Notes: a model not told the origin generated them from the sequence alone. Shown: positions 24,952 through 35,205, numbered from the stretch's first letter. The stretch is DNA of 64,000 nt from HdN1 sp964473645 (GCA_964473645.1 CAYYPW010000022.1:1-64000); one strand, 5' to 3'. Numbers and translations: made by a program.

Positions 24952-27900
24952 GTTTGACCCAACCACATTTTGACGATGGCTTTGAGCTTATTATTATCTA
25001 CCGGTTTGGAGACATAATCGTTGGCGCCCGCCTCGATACAGCGCGCACGATCATCCCGCATAGCCTTGGCCGTAAGCGCAATGATGGGCATCTTGGTAAA
25101 GGCATCCTGCGCACGAATACGTTGCATTGCTTCAAAGCCATCCATTTCGGGCATCATGATATCCATCAATACCAGATCAAATGCGCCTTCTTCAGCCAAC
25201 ACATCGAGCGCTTCACGGCCATTGCCCGCCGTGCGAACTTCCCAGCCACAATCCTCCAGTACAGCAGACAGTGAATACAGGTTGCGAATATCGTCATCCA
25301 CCACCAGGATACGCTGGCCGGCAGCGTCTGTTTTTTCGTGTAGGGGGGGCGATACTGGCAGCTTATTGGCATCGTTACCCTGCAGCCAATGCAGAAACAA
25401 GGTGGTTTCGTTCATCAAACGATTGATGGAGCGATCGGTCTTGAGCACAATGCGAGTGGCATGACGACGTAAGTCTGCGTCTTGTTTCTTGGTGAGATCG
25501 CGAGCGGTGTACACGATGATGGGGGTAGCCAACGATTGGGTGAGCTGGCGAATTTCTTCCACCAATGCAAACCCGTCGCAATCTGGTAAATCCAGATCGA
25601 CAACGACGGCACCATAATGACGATCAGCCAATCGTTGGCGGGCATCAACACCACAATGCACCATGTCGCAAGGAATCTGCCGCTCGTTAAAGGTTTCTTC
25701 AATGGCTTCACACTGCACCGGGTCATCTTCGATCACCAACACGCGATGCACAGCGGCCGCATGTAATTCACCGCTGATATCTTGATATAGTTGATCCAGG
25801 CGCTCACGCCCAAACGGTTTGGCAATGAATTCCTGCGCGCCATGCAGGTCTGTCAGTTCCACATTCGGGTTGCCAGAAATAACATGTACCGGCACTTTGC
25901 TGGTCCGGGGCTGCGACTTGATGAATTCCAGTAACTGTTCACCGGGGGCATCGGGCAAGCCCAAGTCGAGGATGATCGACGCCGGTACGCGCGCCTCGAT
26001 ATAACGATAAGCATCAGCGGCGTTATGAACGCATACGGCTTTGAATCCAAACTCAGTCGCCAGATTTTGCAAGACGGTGCTGAATCCGGGGTTATCTTCT
26101 ATGATCAGCAATTCCGGTTCTGCATTCAGGGGAACGCTATCAGGCGGTACGGATACAATCCCAGCCGGTATAATTTCTGCTTGATTTGCAGTGCTTACGA
26201 CCGCCATGGGTACCGCACACGCAGGGGCCGTGTCATCACGTCGGCGTGGCAATACCAATGAAAAGCAGGTGCCTTTGTTTTCACCCTCACTGGACACCAC
26301 AATGCCGCCGCCCATCAATTCCGCCAGCTTGCGTGATATTGTCAAGCCCAGGCCGGTACCACCGTATTTGCGGCTGATCGTACCATCGACTTGCTGAAAT
26401 GCTTCAAAGATCAGCGCCTGCTTCTCTTTGGGAATCCCAATGCCGGTATCTTTCACGCTGAACATGATGGCGTCTTCCGGCAATAAACGCCGCTCGCCCT
26501 CACCAACGGGCGCTGACGGTACATCCATCACTACTTCCACCACACCCTCATGCGTAAATTTGAGTGCATTAGAAATAAAATTACGCAAGATCTGACTCAA
26601 ACGGTGTTCATCCATGGCAACCGTGGTCGGCAATCGCTCATCAACACTTACTTTGAATTGCAGGCCTTTATGTTCGGCCTGGCTTTCAAACTGCGCTTTG
26701 AGGTTGCCTGCAAAGGTGCTCAATTCAATTTCATCGGTCATTAATTCGAACTTGCCTTCTTCCACTTTCGACAAGTCAAGAATATCGTTGATCAGCATCA
26801 GCAGATCGCGCCCCGATGAATGAATAACGCGGGCGTGTTCTATTTGTTTATCCAACAGGTTTTGTTGCCGGTTTTCCATCAGTCCCTGTGACAGAATCAA
26901 AATGCTGTTGAGGGGGGTACGCAGCTCGTGCGACATGGTAGAAAGAAATTCGGATTTGTAACGACCGCTTTGTTCGAGTTGCCGCGCCTTTTGCTGTAAA
27001 TCCTCTCTGGAAAGCTCCAGCTCGGCATTCTGACGCACGATTTCTTCTTTCTGACGGTCCAACTGAACGTTGCGTTCTTCCAATTCCTCATTCATCACTC
27101 GCAGTTCTTCTTGCTGCGATTGCAAATTTTCTTCGGAGGCACGCAAAATGGCCGTCTGTTCCGCCAGCTCCTCGTTGGTGGCCCGCAATTCCTCTTGCTG
27201 CTGTTCGAGCGCTTCCGCTTGCTGTCGTGTGCGCGCAAGTGCATCCGCCAGTTGTGCGCGTGACAGCGCCGCATTGAGCGCAATCGCCATGCCGTCGCTG
27301 CCCTGGCGAATAAAATCCAGTTCGTCTTGCGTGAATTCCCGAAAACTCAACAATTCCAGAACACCCACCACCTTGTCATCAAACAACAACGGCGCCAGTA
27401 ATAAGGCTTTGGGGGGGGCAGCGCCCAACCCCGAAGCGACCGGGGAATAGTTATGGGGCACTTGCTGTATCACATGCAGCTGCTTTTCGAGGGCTGTCTG
27501 CCCCACCAGGGTTTCCCCCATTCGAAAACGGGTTGCTTGTGCGGCACTGGGCGCCCGCGCATAAGAGGACTGCATCACCAGTTCCGGTTGCGGCACACTT
27601 TTTAGCGGGGCATTTTTGGACTGCGCATTTTTAGTCTGTGCATCGTTATTCTGCACGACGTAAAAGGCTCCACCTAGCACGTCGAGCAATTGCGCCATGC
27701 AATGTAGGATATTGTTGCCCAAGGATTCCACATCCTGTTCGCCGCGCAGCGCCTCGTTAAGTGACGCCACGCGCGCCTGCCGTTTCTGCCGCTGTTCAGC
27801 GGCGTTATTCTGGTCTTTCAGGCGATTGCGCATCACATCCAGGGCGCTGAACAAATGCAGAAACTCGCGACTGCTGATATGATTGACATCCACATCCAGA

Positions 27901-28586
27901 TTGCCTTGCGCGATCTGTCCGGCCACGCCGATCACATTGCGAATCGCCTCGGCGATCATTCGGCTGACGACAATGAACGCCAGCAACATCACCAACATCA
28001 GCAACAGGCCATAGGTAAACTGGTTGCGAAAGGTAGCCTCCGCCTCTACCCGCAAGGTTTCCATGGTGGCAGCAAAATCCTTGTCAATATCGCTGGCCAG
28101 TGCCCGCAACTTTTGTTCGCAGGCCTCGCGCTTTTCAAGCGCCTGCGAAAAAGCCGTGTACATATCATCGCCCTGGTAATGGCCCTGAATAACGTTGTCG
28201 GTGTAGGCCCGCATCTCGGCCACATAATCGTCATAGCTACGCAAAAGATCGCCGGTGCGTTGTGTCAACTGCGGCCCGGTTTCCCCCATTTTCATCATCA
28301 TCAGGCGCAATTTGTCGGCATGGGCAATGGCTTCTGAATGCGTGTCCTGGTCACGCTCCACCACGGCAGCCTCAAATAAGCGATTCATATCTGACATGCC
28401 AACCTGCAGGGCGTTGGCAATCTGGACAATTTTCAGATCCACCATTTGCACTTTGGTCATATCGCTGTCGATCTGACGAAAATAGGTGAAGGTGCCGAAC
28501 AATATCGAACAGAGGCCAAAAAAGCCCACCAGCGCCATGAGCGCCATTTGCGTCTTGATGGAGGCAGATTGCAATCGGTTGATCAT
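24948..28586 (-). CDS. Hybrid sensor histidine kinase with GAF domain and three receiver domains
   Basis: The 1212-residue protein has two membrane segments (about 14-35 and 191-208) around a helical periplasmic sensor, a HAMP domain, a GAF domain (about 280-440), a glutamate/glutamine-rich coiled coil (about 445-540), a HisKA domain with H553 in 'MSHELRTP', an ATPase domain ('DTGIGIPKEK', 'GGTGLGL'), and three receivers with D874, D997 and D1142. The GAF domain carries a low-complexity insert with repeated 'K/QNAxxK'. The order kinase-CheR-CheB-GGDEF/EAL implies that this protein feeds a cyclic-di-GMP output. The ATG at 28586 starts at the amphipathic helix before the first membrane segment. 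Confidence 0.93.
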   Translation of the reverse strand: MINRLQSASIKTQMALMALVGFFGLCSILFGTFTYFRQIDSDMTKVQMVDLKIVQIANALQVGMSDMNRLFEAAVVERDQDTHSEAIAHADKLRLMMMKMGETGPQLTQRTGDLLRSYDDYVAEMRAYTDNVIQGHYQGDDMYTAFSQALEKREACEQKLRALASDIDKDFAATMETLRVEAEATFRNQFTYGLLLMLVMLLAFIVVSRMIAEAIRNVIGVAGQIAQGNLDVDVNHISSREFLHLFSALDVMRNRLKDQNNAAEQRQKRQARVASLNEALRGEQDVESLGNNILHCMAQLLDVLGGAFYVVQNNDAQTKNAQSKNAPLKSVPQPELVMQSSYARAPSAAQATRFRMGETLVGQTALEKQLHVIQQVPHNYSPVASGLGAAPPKALLLAPLLFDDKVVGVLELLSFREFTQDELDFIRQGSDGMAIALNAALSRAQLADALARTRQQAEALEQQQEELRATNEELAEQTAILRASEENLQSQQEELRVMNEELEERNVQLDRQKEEIVRQNAELELSREDLQQKARQLEQSGRYKSEFLSTMSHELRTPLNSILILSQGLMENRQQNLLDKQIEHARVIHSSGRDLLMLINDILDLSKVEEGKFELMTDEIELSTFAGNLKAQFESQAEHKGLQFKVSVDERLPTTVAMDEHRLSQILRNFISNALKFTHEGVVEVVMDVPSAPVGEGERRLLPEDAIMFSVKDTGIGIPKEKQALIFEAFQQVDGTISRKYGGTGLGLTISRKLAELMGGGIVVSSEGENKGTCFSLVLPRRRDDTAPACAVPMAVVSTANQAEIIPAGIVSVPPDSVPLNAEPELLIIEDNPGFSTVLQNLATEFGFKAVCVHNAADAYRYIEARVPASIILDLGLPDAPGEQLLEFIKSQPRTSKVPVHVISGNPNVELTDLHGAQEFIAKPFGRERLDQLYQDISGELHAAAVHRVLVIEDDPVQCEAIEETFNERQIPCDMVHCGVDARQRLADRHYGAVVVDLDLPDCDGFALVEEIRQLTQSLATPIIVYTARDLTKKQDADLRRHATRIVLKTDRSINRLMNETTLFLHWLQGNDANKLPVSPPLHEKTDAAGQRILVVDDDIRNLYSLSAVLEDCGWEVRTAGNGREALDVLAEEGAFDLVLMDIMMPEMDGFEAMQRIRAQDAFTKMPIIALTAKAMRDDRARCIEAGANDYVSKPVDNNKLKAIVKMWLGQT

Positions 28587-28661
28587 GGTACTGAACCTGC
28601 GGCTTCTCCTGTAACAGGCATGCAAAAGATCACGCTCACGATGATCCGTCAGCGCAGCACA

Positions 28662-29096
28662 TTAATCCTTGGTCTGGAAAACAACCTTGACGCGGCTGTC
28701 TTTGGGAGGGGCGGTGACATAACCAATGCCACCGGGTTTTTCTGCCACCACAGTGATGACATCACTTTCACTGGCCACCGTGGGTGGCGGTCGATCCCCC
28801 CCCGAAAACATCTTGCGTGACCAGTAGTATTTCAATTGTTGCTCATCACGTTGCAGGATTTTCTGATTAAACGCGGCGCGTTGTTTGGTGCCTTCCGCAA
28901 GCGCGATCGGTTCTGCATTCACGCCATTTTCGAAACGTTTGGTTTTCTTCAGAAAAATACGGTTGATATCGTCCAGCGTCATCGACTGCAAACTATTGCT
29001 GCTATTGACGATCACCAACACGTCTGCCCCGGCCATCGACACACTGAGCAGCAGTCCGGCGATTGAAAGGCAGAGTTTTGATTTCAGCAACTTCAT
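28662..29096 (-). CDS. Small PstS-like periplasmic protein
   Basis: The 144-residue protein has a signal peptide ending at 'SMAGA' and the short substrate-binding fold seen in phosphate-ABC-transporter-like proteins ('LDDINRIFLKKTKRF', 'YYWSRKMFSGG', 'GGIGYV'). Proteins of this size lack the second lobe of true PstS. It sits between the porin-like gene (4-bp gap) and the hybrid kinase (75 bp), so a role as periplasmic ligand sensor for the kinase is plausible but not shown. No transporter permease genes are nearby. Confidence 0.8.
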   Translation of the reverse strand: MKLLKSKLCLSIAGLLLSVSMAGADVLVIVNSSNSLQSMTLDDINRIFLKKTKRFENGVNAEPIALAEGTKQRAAFNQKILQRDEQQLKYYWSRKMFSGGDRPPPTVASESDVITVVAEKPGGIGYVTAPPKDSRVKVVFQTKD

Positions 29097-29100
29097 GGCA

Positions 29101-30633
29101 TCAAAATACCGCGTCGATGGACATGCGTAACCCGTCAATTTTTTTCGGGGTGTCAGGAATCGTCAAACTTTCGAGAGAAACATCCGTGGAGGACATCAGC
29201 TGTACCAGAGACGAAGGCAAAGCAAAGCCAAAAGCACCTTCTTGGGGGCGCACCCGGAATACTTCAGCCTTCACCGCCACCCCCGCCACAGGGTCCCAAC
29301 GCATCCCGAGCGTGTAAGTTTCCTGCTCCAGCCGCAAAAGCCCATTAGCCACTGCCAGAATATTGCTGTAGACCTCCACGCCGTCTGCCACTTTGGCCAG
29401 ATCCTCATTGGCAAGCCAAATATCGGTGTTCAGATTTAATGCCCCCAAATTGGGTCGTTCGCCATCGTCAATGCTGTACATTTTTGCAAAGGTAAAATGG
29501 GGCATCCAAGTGCCAAATCGATAGCCCACCAACATATAGCCGGATTCTACATCCGGATACGCCCCACCAATTTCTGAGCGCGACATCTCTGTCATCACCA
29601 GATAGCTGCCGTTATCGAGGCTGAAACCCACCCCGGCAAAACTGCCGTCCTCACTCCCATCCATGGCGGGAATCTGCTGATACGCCGGCATTTGTGCCAA
29701 CAGGGATTGCTGTTCGGCGATCAACTCGTCAGTAGTAACACCCACGCCTAAAAAAGTCGCGATGGCCGGGTTATCGATCATTTGCTGAAGGATGCCGTCA
29801 ACCAGAATATCCTCAACAAAATCAACGAATCCCGGTAGTTTAACCTCTTCTACAAACGTGAAAAAATCGTTGCCTATCTCTGGTACATAGGTCTTGCCGT
29901 TCACCGTCTGGCCAATAAACTGATCCCAACGTGAGTTGGTCAGTTCGAATTTATACCGGGAGTACCCCGCTCGCACTGTCAGAATATCAAAGGTCGCCTG
30001 AAGATCAATGCCGGCGAATTCGCTGGTCTGGTCGGTAAACTCAAAATCCCCAAGGCTTAGCGCCTGCCCGGAGGTGGTACCCACGAACGGGTTAAAACGA
30101 ATATCGGCTCCGGCCACATGGGTCTGATACCGTAAATCGAGCCCTTCATAACGCGAAAACGGCAGCCAACCATAGACCTCTTCGGGGGTTTGCACCCACG
30201 GGTAGGCATAGCCGACATCGAGAAATTCGGACAACATGAAACCCGGCACACGCAGCCGGCCAAAACGCGCGGAAAGATCGGTATCCAAGACATATTCGAT
30301 ATATGCCCACTGTAGCTCGACCGGATTGTCGCCACCAGCCGCCGTCATTTGCATCGACACATTGACGTTATCGGTGACGGTGCTGTTCATTTGCAAGCCA
30401 AATACGCTCTCTTTCGAAAAAGTGAGGGTGTCGTCATACTTGAAGGCATAAAACACATCATCCTCAAAAATCTGCCCGCCCCGCACGCTGACAAACCCCG
30501 AAAATTCCATGGTTTTAATAGCCTCTTGCACCAGCGGCGTCACCGAAGAAACGGCCTCTTCGCCCAATGCAAGACCCGGAACGGTTAGCAACATGGCCGT
30601 CGCCAGGGCCTTCACTCTGATTTTTCCATTCAT
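29101..30633 (-). CDS. Outer membrane beta-barrel (porin-like) protein
   Basis: The 510-residue protein has a signal peptide ('AMLLTVPGLALG') and alternating aromatic/polar strands typical of a barrel, such as 'DNVNVSMQMTA', 'SARFGRLRVPGFM' and a C-terminal phenylalanine (SIDAVF). Residues about 230-330 form an unusual large insertion rich in acidic and hydrophobic residues. The ATG at 30633 starts the signal peptide; the frame is open to 30705. As first gene of the signalling block it may bring the ligand to the periplasmic protein and kinase. The porin family and substrate are not recognised. Confidence 0.82.
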   Translation of the reverse strand: MNGKIRVKALATAMLLTVPGLALGEEAVSSVTPLVQEAIKTMEFSGFVSVRGGQIFEDDVFYAFKYDDTLTFSKESVFGLQMNSTVTDNVNVSMQMTAAGGDNPVELQWAYIEYVLDTDLSARFGRLRVPGFMLSEFLDVGYAYPWVQTPEEVYGWLPFSRYEGLDLRYQTHVAGADIRFNPFVGTTSGQALSLGDFEFTDQTSEFAGIDLQATFDILTVRAGYSRYKFELTNSRWDQFIGQTVNGKTYVPEIGNDFFTFVEEVKLPGFVDFVEDILVDGILQQMIDNPAIATFLGVGVTTDELIAEQQSLLAQMPAYQQIPAMDGSEDGSFAGVGFSLDNGSYLVMTEMSRSEIGGAYPDVESGYMLVGYRFGTWMPHFTFAKMYSIDDGERPNLGALNLNTDIWLANEDLAKVADGVEVYSNILAVANGLLRLEQETYTLGMRWDPVAGVAVKAEVFRVRPQEGAFGFALPSSLVQLMSSTDVSLESLTIPDTPKKIDGLRMSIDAVF

Positions 30634-30946
30634 CACTCGCACCGCATCACTCCCCACCGCCACACCCCGCCCTGACATCCCAAAATGCAATGCACTTGCT
30701 GACATTTTTCAAGGTACTGATCATTAGGTTTAGTTGAGCCTGTGACGGCGGTCAAAATTCACATCACTTACATACAGACCTTGCGTCGCATTCTTGTCGC
30801 TACCCCACAGTTTCTGTTGCTAACCCCAGTGCTTATTCGCTTTGGCTTTCCTCACATGTCATAATTTGAGATCATTTAATTGCTGGCAAGCTTGGCGCCA
30901 CGCGTTAACATGTGCCTCCTTTTTGTATGTTGCAGGGGATTGCCCC
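30634..30946. other. Divergent intergenic region
   Basis: This 313-bp stretch separates the porin-like gene (minus) from the acyltransferase gene (plus) and must hold both promoters. I see no convincing -35/-10 pair, operator palindrome or RNA gene in it. The ribosome binding site AGGGGAT for the acyltransferase lies at its right end. Confidence 0.6.
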
Positions 30947-32161
30947 ATGGATGAGTTTGAAGCGATTCGCCCCTTTCGTGATCATGAAGCACCTCAGGTG
31001 ATCCACCGGCTGCTGCAGGAGCACGATCTGGCGGCGGTCATTACCCGCTTTCGGTTTCCGCAGGCGCCGCGCTGGGTGGGCGTGCCACTGACACTGCTGG
31101 TCAAGCAGTTTCTGAAGCATGAGTTCCGTAAAATTCATGATGTCGACACATTTCAGCAACTGGTCTGGCGTTATGTCGCACGCACGGTTGCAAAAACCAC
31201 GTCCGGCCTTAGCGTCGACGGCATGGATAAACTCGATAAAAATCAGTCCTATCTCTTCATAAGCAACCATCGCGACATAGTGCTAGACCCGGCCCTGCTG
31301 GATTTCGCATTGGTCAATAACGGTTTTGATACGGTTGAAATTGCCATTGGCGACAATTTGTTAGGCGATCCAATGGTGTCGGATCTGATGCGCTTGAATA
31401 AAAGTTTTATCGTCAAGCGCTCGGTAGAGGGCCTGAAAGCCAAACTGGCGGCACTCACTCAGTTATCCCGTTATATCGAATCCACACTCAGCCGTGGGCA
31501 ATCCGTTTGGATAGCCCAACGTGAAGGCCGTGCCAAAGATGGCATGGATCGCACCGACCCTGCCGTGGTCAAAATGCTGAGCATTTACGGCAAAAAACGT
31601 GGGCTGGATTTTGGCGCGTCCATTCGCCATCTCAATATCGTGCCAGTGGCGATTTCTTATGAGTACGACCCTTGCGATGCGCTCAAAGCCGCTGAGCTGG
31701 AAGCCCGTGCCGATGTCAGCACGCAATATGTAAAAGCCGACAACGAAGATATCATCAGTATTGTTAAAGGCATTGCCTCTCCCAAGGGGCGCGTGCACAT
31801 TAGCGTAGGCACACCGTTACAAGGGGACTACGCCGATGCTGACGCAGTTGCCGCCGCTATCGACGCTCAAATTGTTGCCAATTACAAATTATTCCCCTCC
31901 AACCTGATTGCGTTTGAGCAATTGCTTAAACCTACCAGCCGCTTTGGCGCCACGTTACAAGAAGACGCCCGCGCGCGTTTGCAGCAACTCGCCACGCAAT
32001 CCCGTGAAGCCTGGGATCGTCTGGATGCGACCGAAATGCGGCGTAAAGCCTTCGAGTTCAAAGCCCGTATTGCCCAATCACCCGAAAAGCTGCAACGTTA
32101 TATTCTTGAGATGTATGCCAACCCACTGATGAACAAGGTCGAGATTTTGCACCCGCGTTGA
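30947..32161 (+). CDS. Glycerol-3-phosphate/lysophosphatidic acid acyltransferase-like protein
   Basis: The 404-residue protein has the PlsC-type block I 'ISNHRDIVLDPALL' (HX4D: histidine and aspartate at 'HRDIVLD') and block III-like 'QREGRAKDG'. It probably transfers acyl chains to a glycerophosphate or related acceptor at the inner membrane. The N-terminal 90 and C-terminal 110 residues are helical and not typical of short PlsC, closer to the larger PlsB-like members. The ATG at 30947 has AGGGGAT upstream; the frame runs to 30842. Confidence 0.82.
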   Translation: MDEFEAIRPFRDHEAPQVIHRLLQEHDLAAVITRFRFPQAPRWVGVPLTLLVKQFLKHEFRKIHDVDTFQQLVWRYVARTVAKTTSGLSVDGMDKLDKNQSYLFISNHRDIVLDPALLDFALVNNGFDTVEIAIGDNLLGDPMVSDLMRLNKSFIVKRSVEGLKAKLAALTQLSRYIESTLSRGQSVWIAQREGRAKDGMDRTDPAVVKMLSIYGKKRGLDFGASIRHLNIVPVAISYEYDPCDALKAAELEARADVSTQYVKADNEDIISIVKGIASPKGRVHISVGTPLQGDYADADAVAAAIDAQIVANYKLFPSNLIAFEQLLKPTSRFGATLQEDARARLQQLATQSREAWDRLDATEMRRKAFEFKARIAQSPEKLQRYILEMYANPLMNKVEILHPR

Positions 32162-32195
32162 TCCGTCCACTACCACAAACAGTGGAGCCAAGCAT

Positions 32196-32525
32196 TCAGG
32201 CTCGTCGACAGGCGGCGTGCATCCACCCGCCTGATTTACGCTGTGCGTAGGCCACCCAGCGGAACACCCCCAAGGGCGCAAACATCGCCAACGCCAAATC
32301 GGTCAACCATTCTCCGTAATGACCTAAATGCAGGTTGACCCGACGCAGGTCAATGTGCGCTTGCTGATGCAACTGCGCGCAATCAATGATCAGGTCATGG
32401 GCAGAGGTGTAAAGGGTGTAAGCCTGATACCACTCGCCATTGGCTTCAGCCAACCGAGCTTGCGCCCAAAGCTGTTGGGCCTGTTGGATACGGGTATCGA
32501 TGGGCAGAGTGAAGGGTGACGACAT
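32196..32525 (-). CDS. Hypothetical protein
   Basis: I do not recognise this 109-residue protein. It has a helical N-terminal half with a TPR-like look ('WAQARLAEANGEWYQAYTLY') and a hydrophobic stretch near 'DLALAMFAPLGVF', and ends with a basic tail. A strong ribosome binding site AAGGAG precedes the ATG at 32525, which supports that it is real. It is convergent with the acyltransferase gene (34-bp gap). Confidence 0.65.
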   Translation of the reverse strand: MSSPFTLPIDTRIQQAQQLWAQARLAEANGEWYQAYTLYTSAHDLIIDCAQLHQQAHIDLRRVNLHLGHYGEWLTDLALAMFAPLGVFRWVAYAQRKSGGWMHAACRRA

Positions 32526-32629
32526 AACCAGGCTCCTTGCGCATAAATTTGCACGGGTGTGCCACATACTATGCCGACGGCGGGGGAGGACACAAGGGCC
32601 GACCGGGTGGTGGCCCTTGCAACATTTGA

Positions 32630-33781
32630 TCAGCGCTTGCGGCGCAAATTGATGTTGTTCTTTTCGTCTTCAGCCAACGACAAGCCGCGAGTAGCGTCGT
32701 CGATGAATTCCTGTGCCGACTCGTTACCGAGTTTGATCATCAAACGCAAATCGTTGGGTGAGTCTGCGTGCGCCAGGGCATCTTCGTAGGTAATTTCGCC
32801 GGCGGTGTACAGGTCAAACAGCGCTTGATCGAAGGTTTGCATACCGAGTTCGCGCGATTTTGCCATTAACGGCTTGAGTAAGTGTACATCACCTTTACGA
32901 ATATGATCCGCCGCCAAGGGGGTGTTGAGCATGACTTCAATGACCGCACGCCGACTCTTTCCATCGGGGGAGGGAATCAATTGTTGCGCCACCAAAGCCC
33001 GCAAGTTCAATGACAAATCCATCCACGTCTGCCCATGCCGATCGGCCGGAAAGAAGTGAATGATACGATCCAGCGCCTGGTTGGCGTTGTTGGCGTGCAG
33101 GGTCGCCAGCACCAAGTGGCCGGTTTCAGAAAAGGCCACCGCGTATTCCATAACCTCGCGCGAACGAATTTCGCCGATCATGATCACATCAGGCGCTTGC
33201 CGTAACGTGTTTTTCAGCGCGATCTCGAAGGATTCAGTATCGAGCCCCACCTCACGCTGCGTCACGATACAACCGCTATGCTGGTGGATATATTCGATCG
33301 GATCTTCGATCGAAATAATATGCCCCTTACTGTTTTTGTTACGATGCCCGATCATGGAGGCCAACGATGTCGATTTACCCGTTCCGGTGGCCCCTACGAA
33401 AATCACCATGCCGCGTTTGGTCATCGCAAGATCTTTGATGATCGCCGGCAAGGCCAATTCATCAATGGTGGGAATGCGCGTTTCGATTCGACGCAACACC
33501 ATGCCCACCAGGTTGCGCTGATAAAACGCACTCACGCGAAAACGACCAATACCACGCGCACTGATAGCAAAGTTACATTCGCGGGTTTCAATGAATTCCT
33601 TGCGCTGGGTTTCGTTCATGACCCCCAGCACGGTTTCGCGGGTTTTCTCGGGGCTGAGCGAGGTTTTGGTGACAGGGACGATCTTGCCGTGCACCTTCAT
33701 GCTGGGCGGTACCCCCGCCGTTATGAACAGGTCAGACGCGCCCTTCTCCACCATCAGTTTCAATAAGCCTTCGAAATCCAT
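32630..33781 (-). CDS. pilU: Type IV pilus retraction ATPase PilU
   Basis: The 383-residue hexameric ATPase supports pilus retraction together with PilT. Walker A is GATGTGKS, the Asp-box region is 'HIISIEDPIEYIH', Walker B is 'VIMIGEIRSREVMEYA' and the His-box is 'HLVLATLHANNA'. The C-terminal tail beyond 345, rich in charged residues, is typical of PilU and absent from PilT. It follows pilT with a 34-bp gap. Confidence 0.96.
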   Translation of the reverse strand: MDFEGLLKLMVEKGASDLFITAGVPPSMKVHGKIVPVTKTSLSPEKTRETVLGVMNETQRKEFIETRECNFAISARGIGRFRVSAFYQRNLVGMVLRRIETRIPTIDELALPAIIKDLAMTKRGMVIFVGATGTGKSTSLASMIGHRNKNSKGHIISIEDPIEYIHQHSGCIVTQREVGLDTESFEIALKNTLRQAPDVIMIGEIRSREVMEYAVAFSETGHLVLATLHANNANQALDRIIHFFPADRHGQTWMDLSLNLRALVAQQLIPSPDGKSRRAVIEVMLNTPLAADHIRKGDVHLLKPLMAKSRELGMQTFDQALFDLYTAGEITYEDALAHADSPNDLRLMIKLGNESAQEFIDDATRGLSLAEDEKNNINLRRKR

Positions 33782-33815
33782 GATCTAGCCCACCATCAGT
33801 TTCAACACTCGGCCG

Positions 33816-34850
33816 TTATATGCTGTCCGGATTCTTCGCCATTTCCCGCGCCAGATCGCGCGCCACCAAGCCTTTGCGCACCAGTTCTTGCAAGCATTGG
33901 TCGAGTGTCTGCATGCCATAGGCAGCACCGGTTTGTATCGCCGAATACATCTGGGCGACTTTGTCTTCACGAATCAGGTTTCGAATCGCCGGGGTGGCCA
34001 CCATGATCTCATGCGCTGCAACACGCCCACCACCGTTCTTCTTGAGAAGTGTTTGCGAAATCACAGCCTGTAAGGATTCTGACAACATTGAACGTACCAT
34101 TGATTTTTCTGCGGCCGGGAACACGTCGACAACACGGTCGATGGTTTTGGCCGCCGAGGTGGTGTGCAGCGTGCCGAACACCAAGTGGCCGGTTTCGGCA
34201 GCGGTCAGCGCCAAGCGAATGGTTTCCAGGTCGCGCATCTCACCGACCAGCACGATGTCAGGGTCTTCACGCAAGGCCGAACGTAAGGCTTCCGAGAACC
34301 CGAGCGTGTCACGGTGCACTTCGCGCTGGTTCACCAGGCATTTCTTACTTTCATGCACGAATTCGATAGGGTCTTCGATGGTGAGGATGTGCTCATAACG
34401 GCTTTCGTTGATGTAGTCGATCATGGCCGCCAGGGTGGTACTTTTACCCGAGCCGGTGGGGCCCGTCACCAGCACCAACCCCCGCGGGCGATCGGACACA
34501 TCGCGAAAGATCTGGCCCATGCCCAGGTCTTCCATGGTGAGGACTTTGGAGGGGATGGTACGAAACACCGCACCCGCCCCGCGGTTCTGGTTGAAGGCGT
34601 TAACACGAAAACGTGCCACGCCGGGCACTTCAAACGAAAAGTCGGTTTCCAGAAACTCTTCGAAGTCCTTTCTTTGCTTGTCATTCATGATGTCGTAGAT
34701 CAAACCATGCACCTGTTTGTGTTCAAGCGGAGGCAGGTTGATGCGGCGCACATCGCCATCCACACGAATCATGGGCGGCAACCCCGATGACAAGTGCAAG
34801 TCAGATGCGCCGTTCTTAACGCCAAAGGCAAGCAGTTCTGTAATATCCAT
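33816..34850 (-). CDS. pilT: Type IV pilus retraction ATPase PilT
   Basis: The 344-residue protein drives pilus retraction and twitching. It has Walker A GPTGSGKS, 'HILTIEDPIEFVH', Walker B 'DIVLVGEMRDLETI', the His-box 'HLVFGTLHTTSA' and the C-terminal 'AIRNLIREDK' that is characteristic of PilT. The pair pilT-pilU is standard; in Pseudomonas it is divergent from yggS-proC, which are not seen here. Confidence 0.97.
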   Translation of the reverse strand: MDITELLAFGVKNGASDLHLSSGLPPMIRVDGDVRRINLPPLEHKQVHGLIYDIMNDKQRKDFEEFLETDFSFEVPGVARFRVNAFNQNRGAGAVFRTIPSKVLTMEDLGMGQIFRDVSDRPRGLVLVTGPTGSGKSTTLAAMIDYINESRYEHILTIEDPIEFVHESKKCLVNQREVHRDTLGFSEALRSALREDPDIVLVGEMRDLETIRLALTAAETGHLVFGTLHTTSAAKTIDRVVDVFPAAEKSMVRSMLSESLQAVISQTLLKKNGGGRVAAHEIMVATPAIRNLIREDKVAQMYSAIQTGAAYGMQTLDQCLQELVRKGLVARDLAREMAKNPDSI

Positions 34851-35205
34851 TGCGATTCCCGAAAATACTGGAGGTGGAGCAAACGCCGGGCAGGAGTCTT
34901 CCCGGTCTCTTCAAATCACTCTATTGAGCCTAGCAAGCCCCCATCAAACTGCTAACCCGACGAGGGGGATTTCGCACAAAACCGAGACTTGTTAGGCGTT
35001 TCATGATAGCGGCCAACTGCGCTACAAAACCACAGACCAACACGCAATTTATTGAAGGGAAAGCAGAAAGCCTGCCATTGGGAGGCGCACTCAGGGGGGA
35101 AGGAGCTTTTGACGGATGGCGTTTTATAACGAGAGGCGTACATCTAACGGAGGTGCGCATTTCCGACAAGGTGCTGCTAAACAGAAGGCAACTCAAATCG
35201 GGAAG
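34851..35205. other. Intergenic region upstream of pilT
   Basis: This stretch, together with the adjoining repeat, forms a 457-bp gap between pilT and a tetR gene. It must contain the pilT promoter. Open frames on both strands (34930-35262 minus, 35003-35299 plus) have no ribosome binding site and low-complexity composition, so I do not call genes. Confidence 0.6.
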
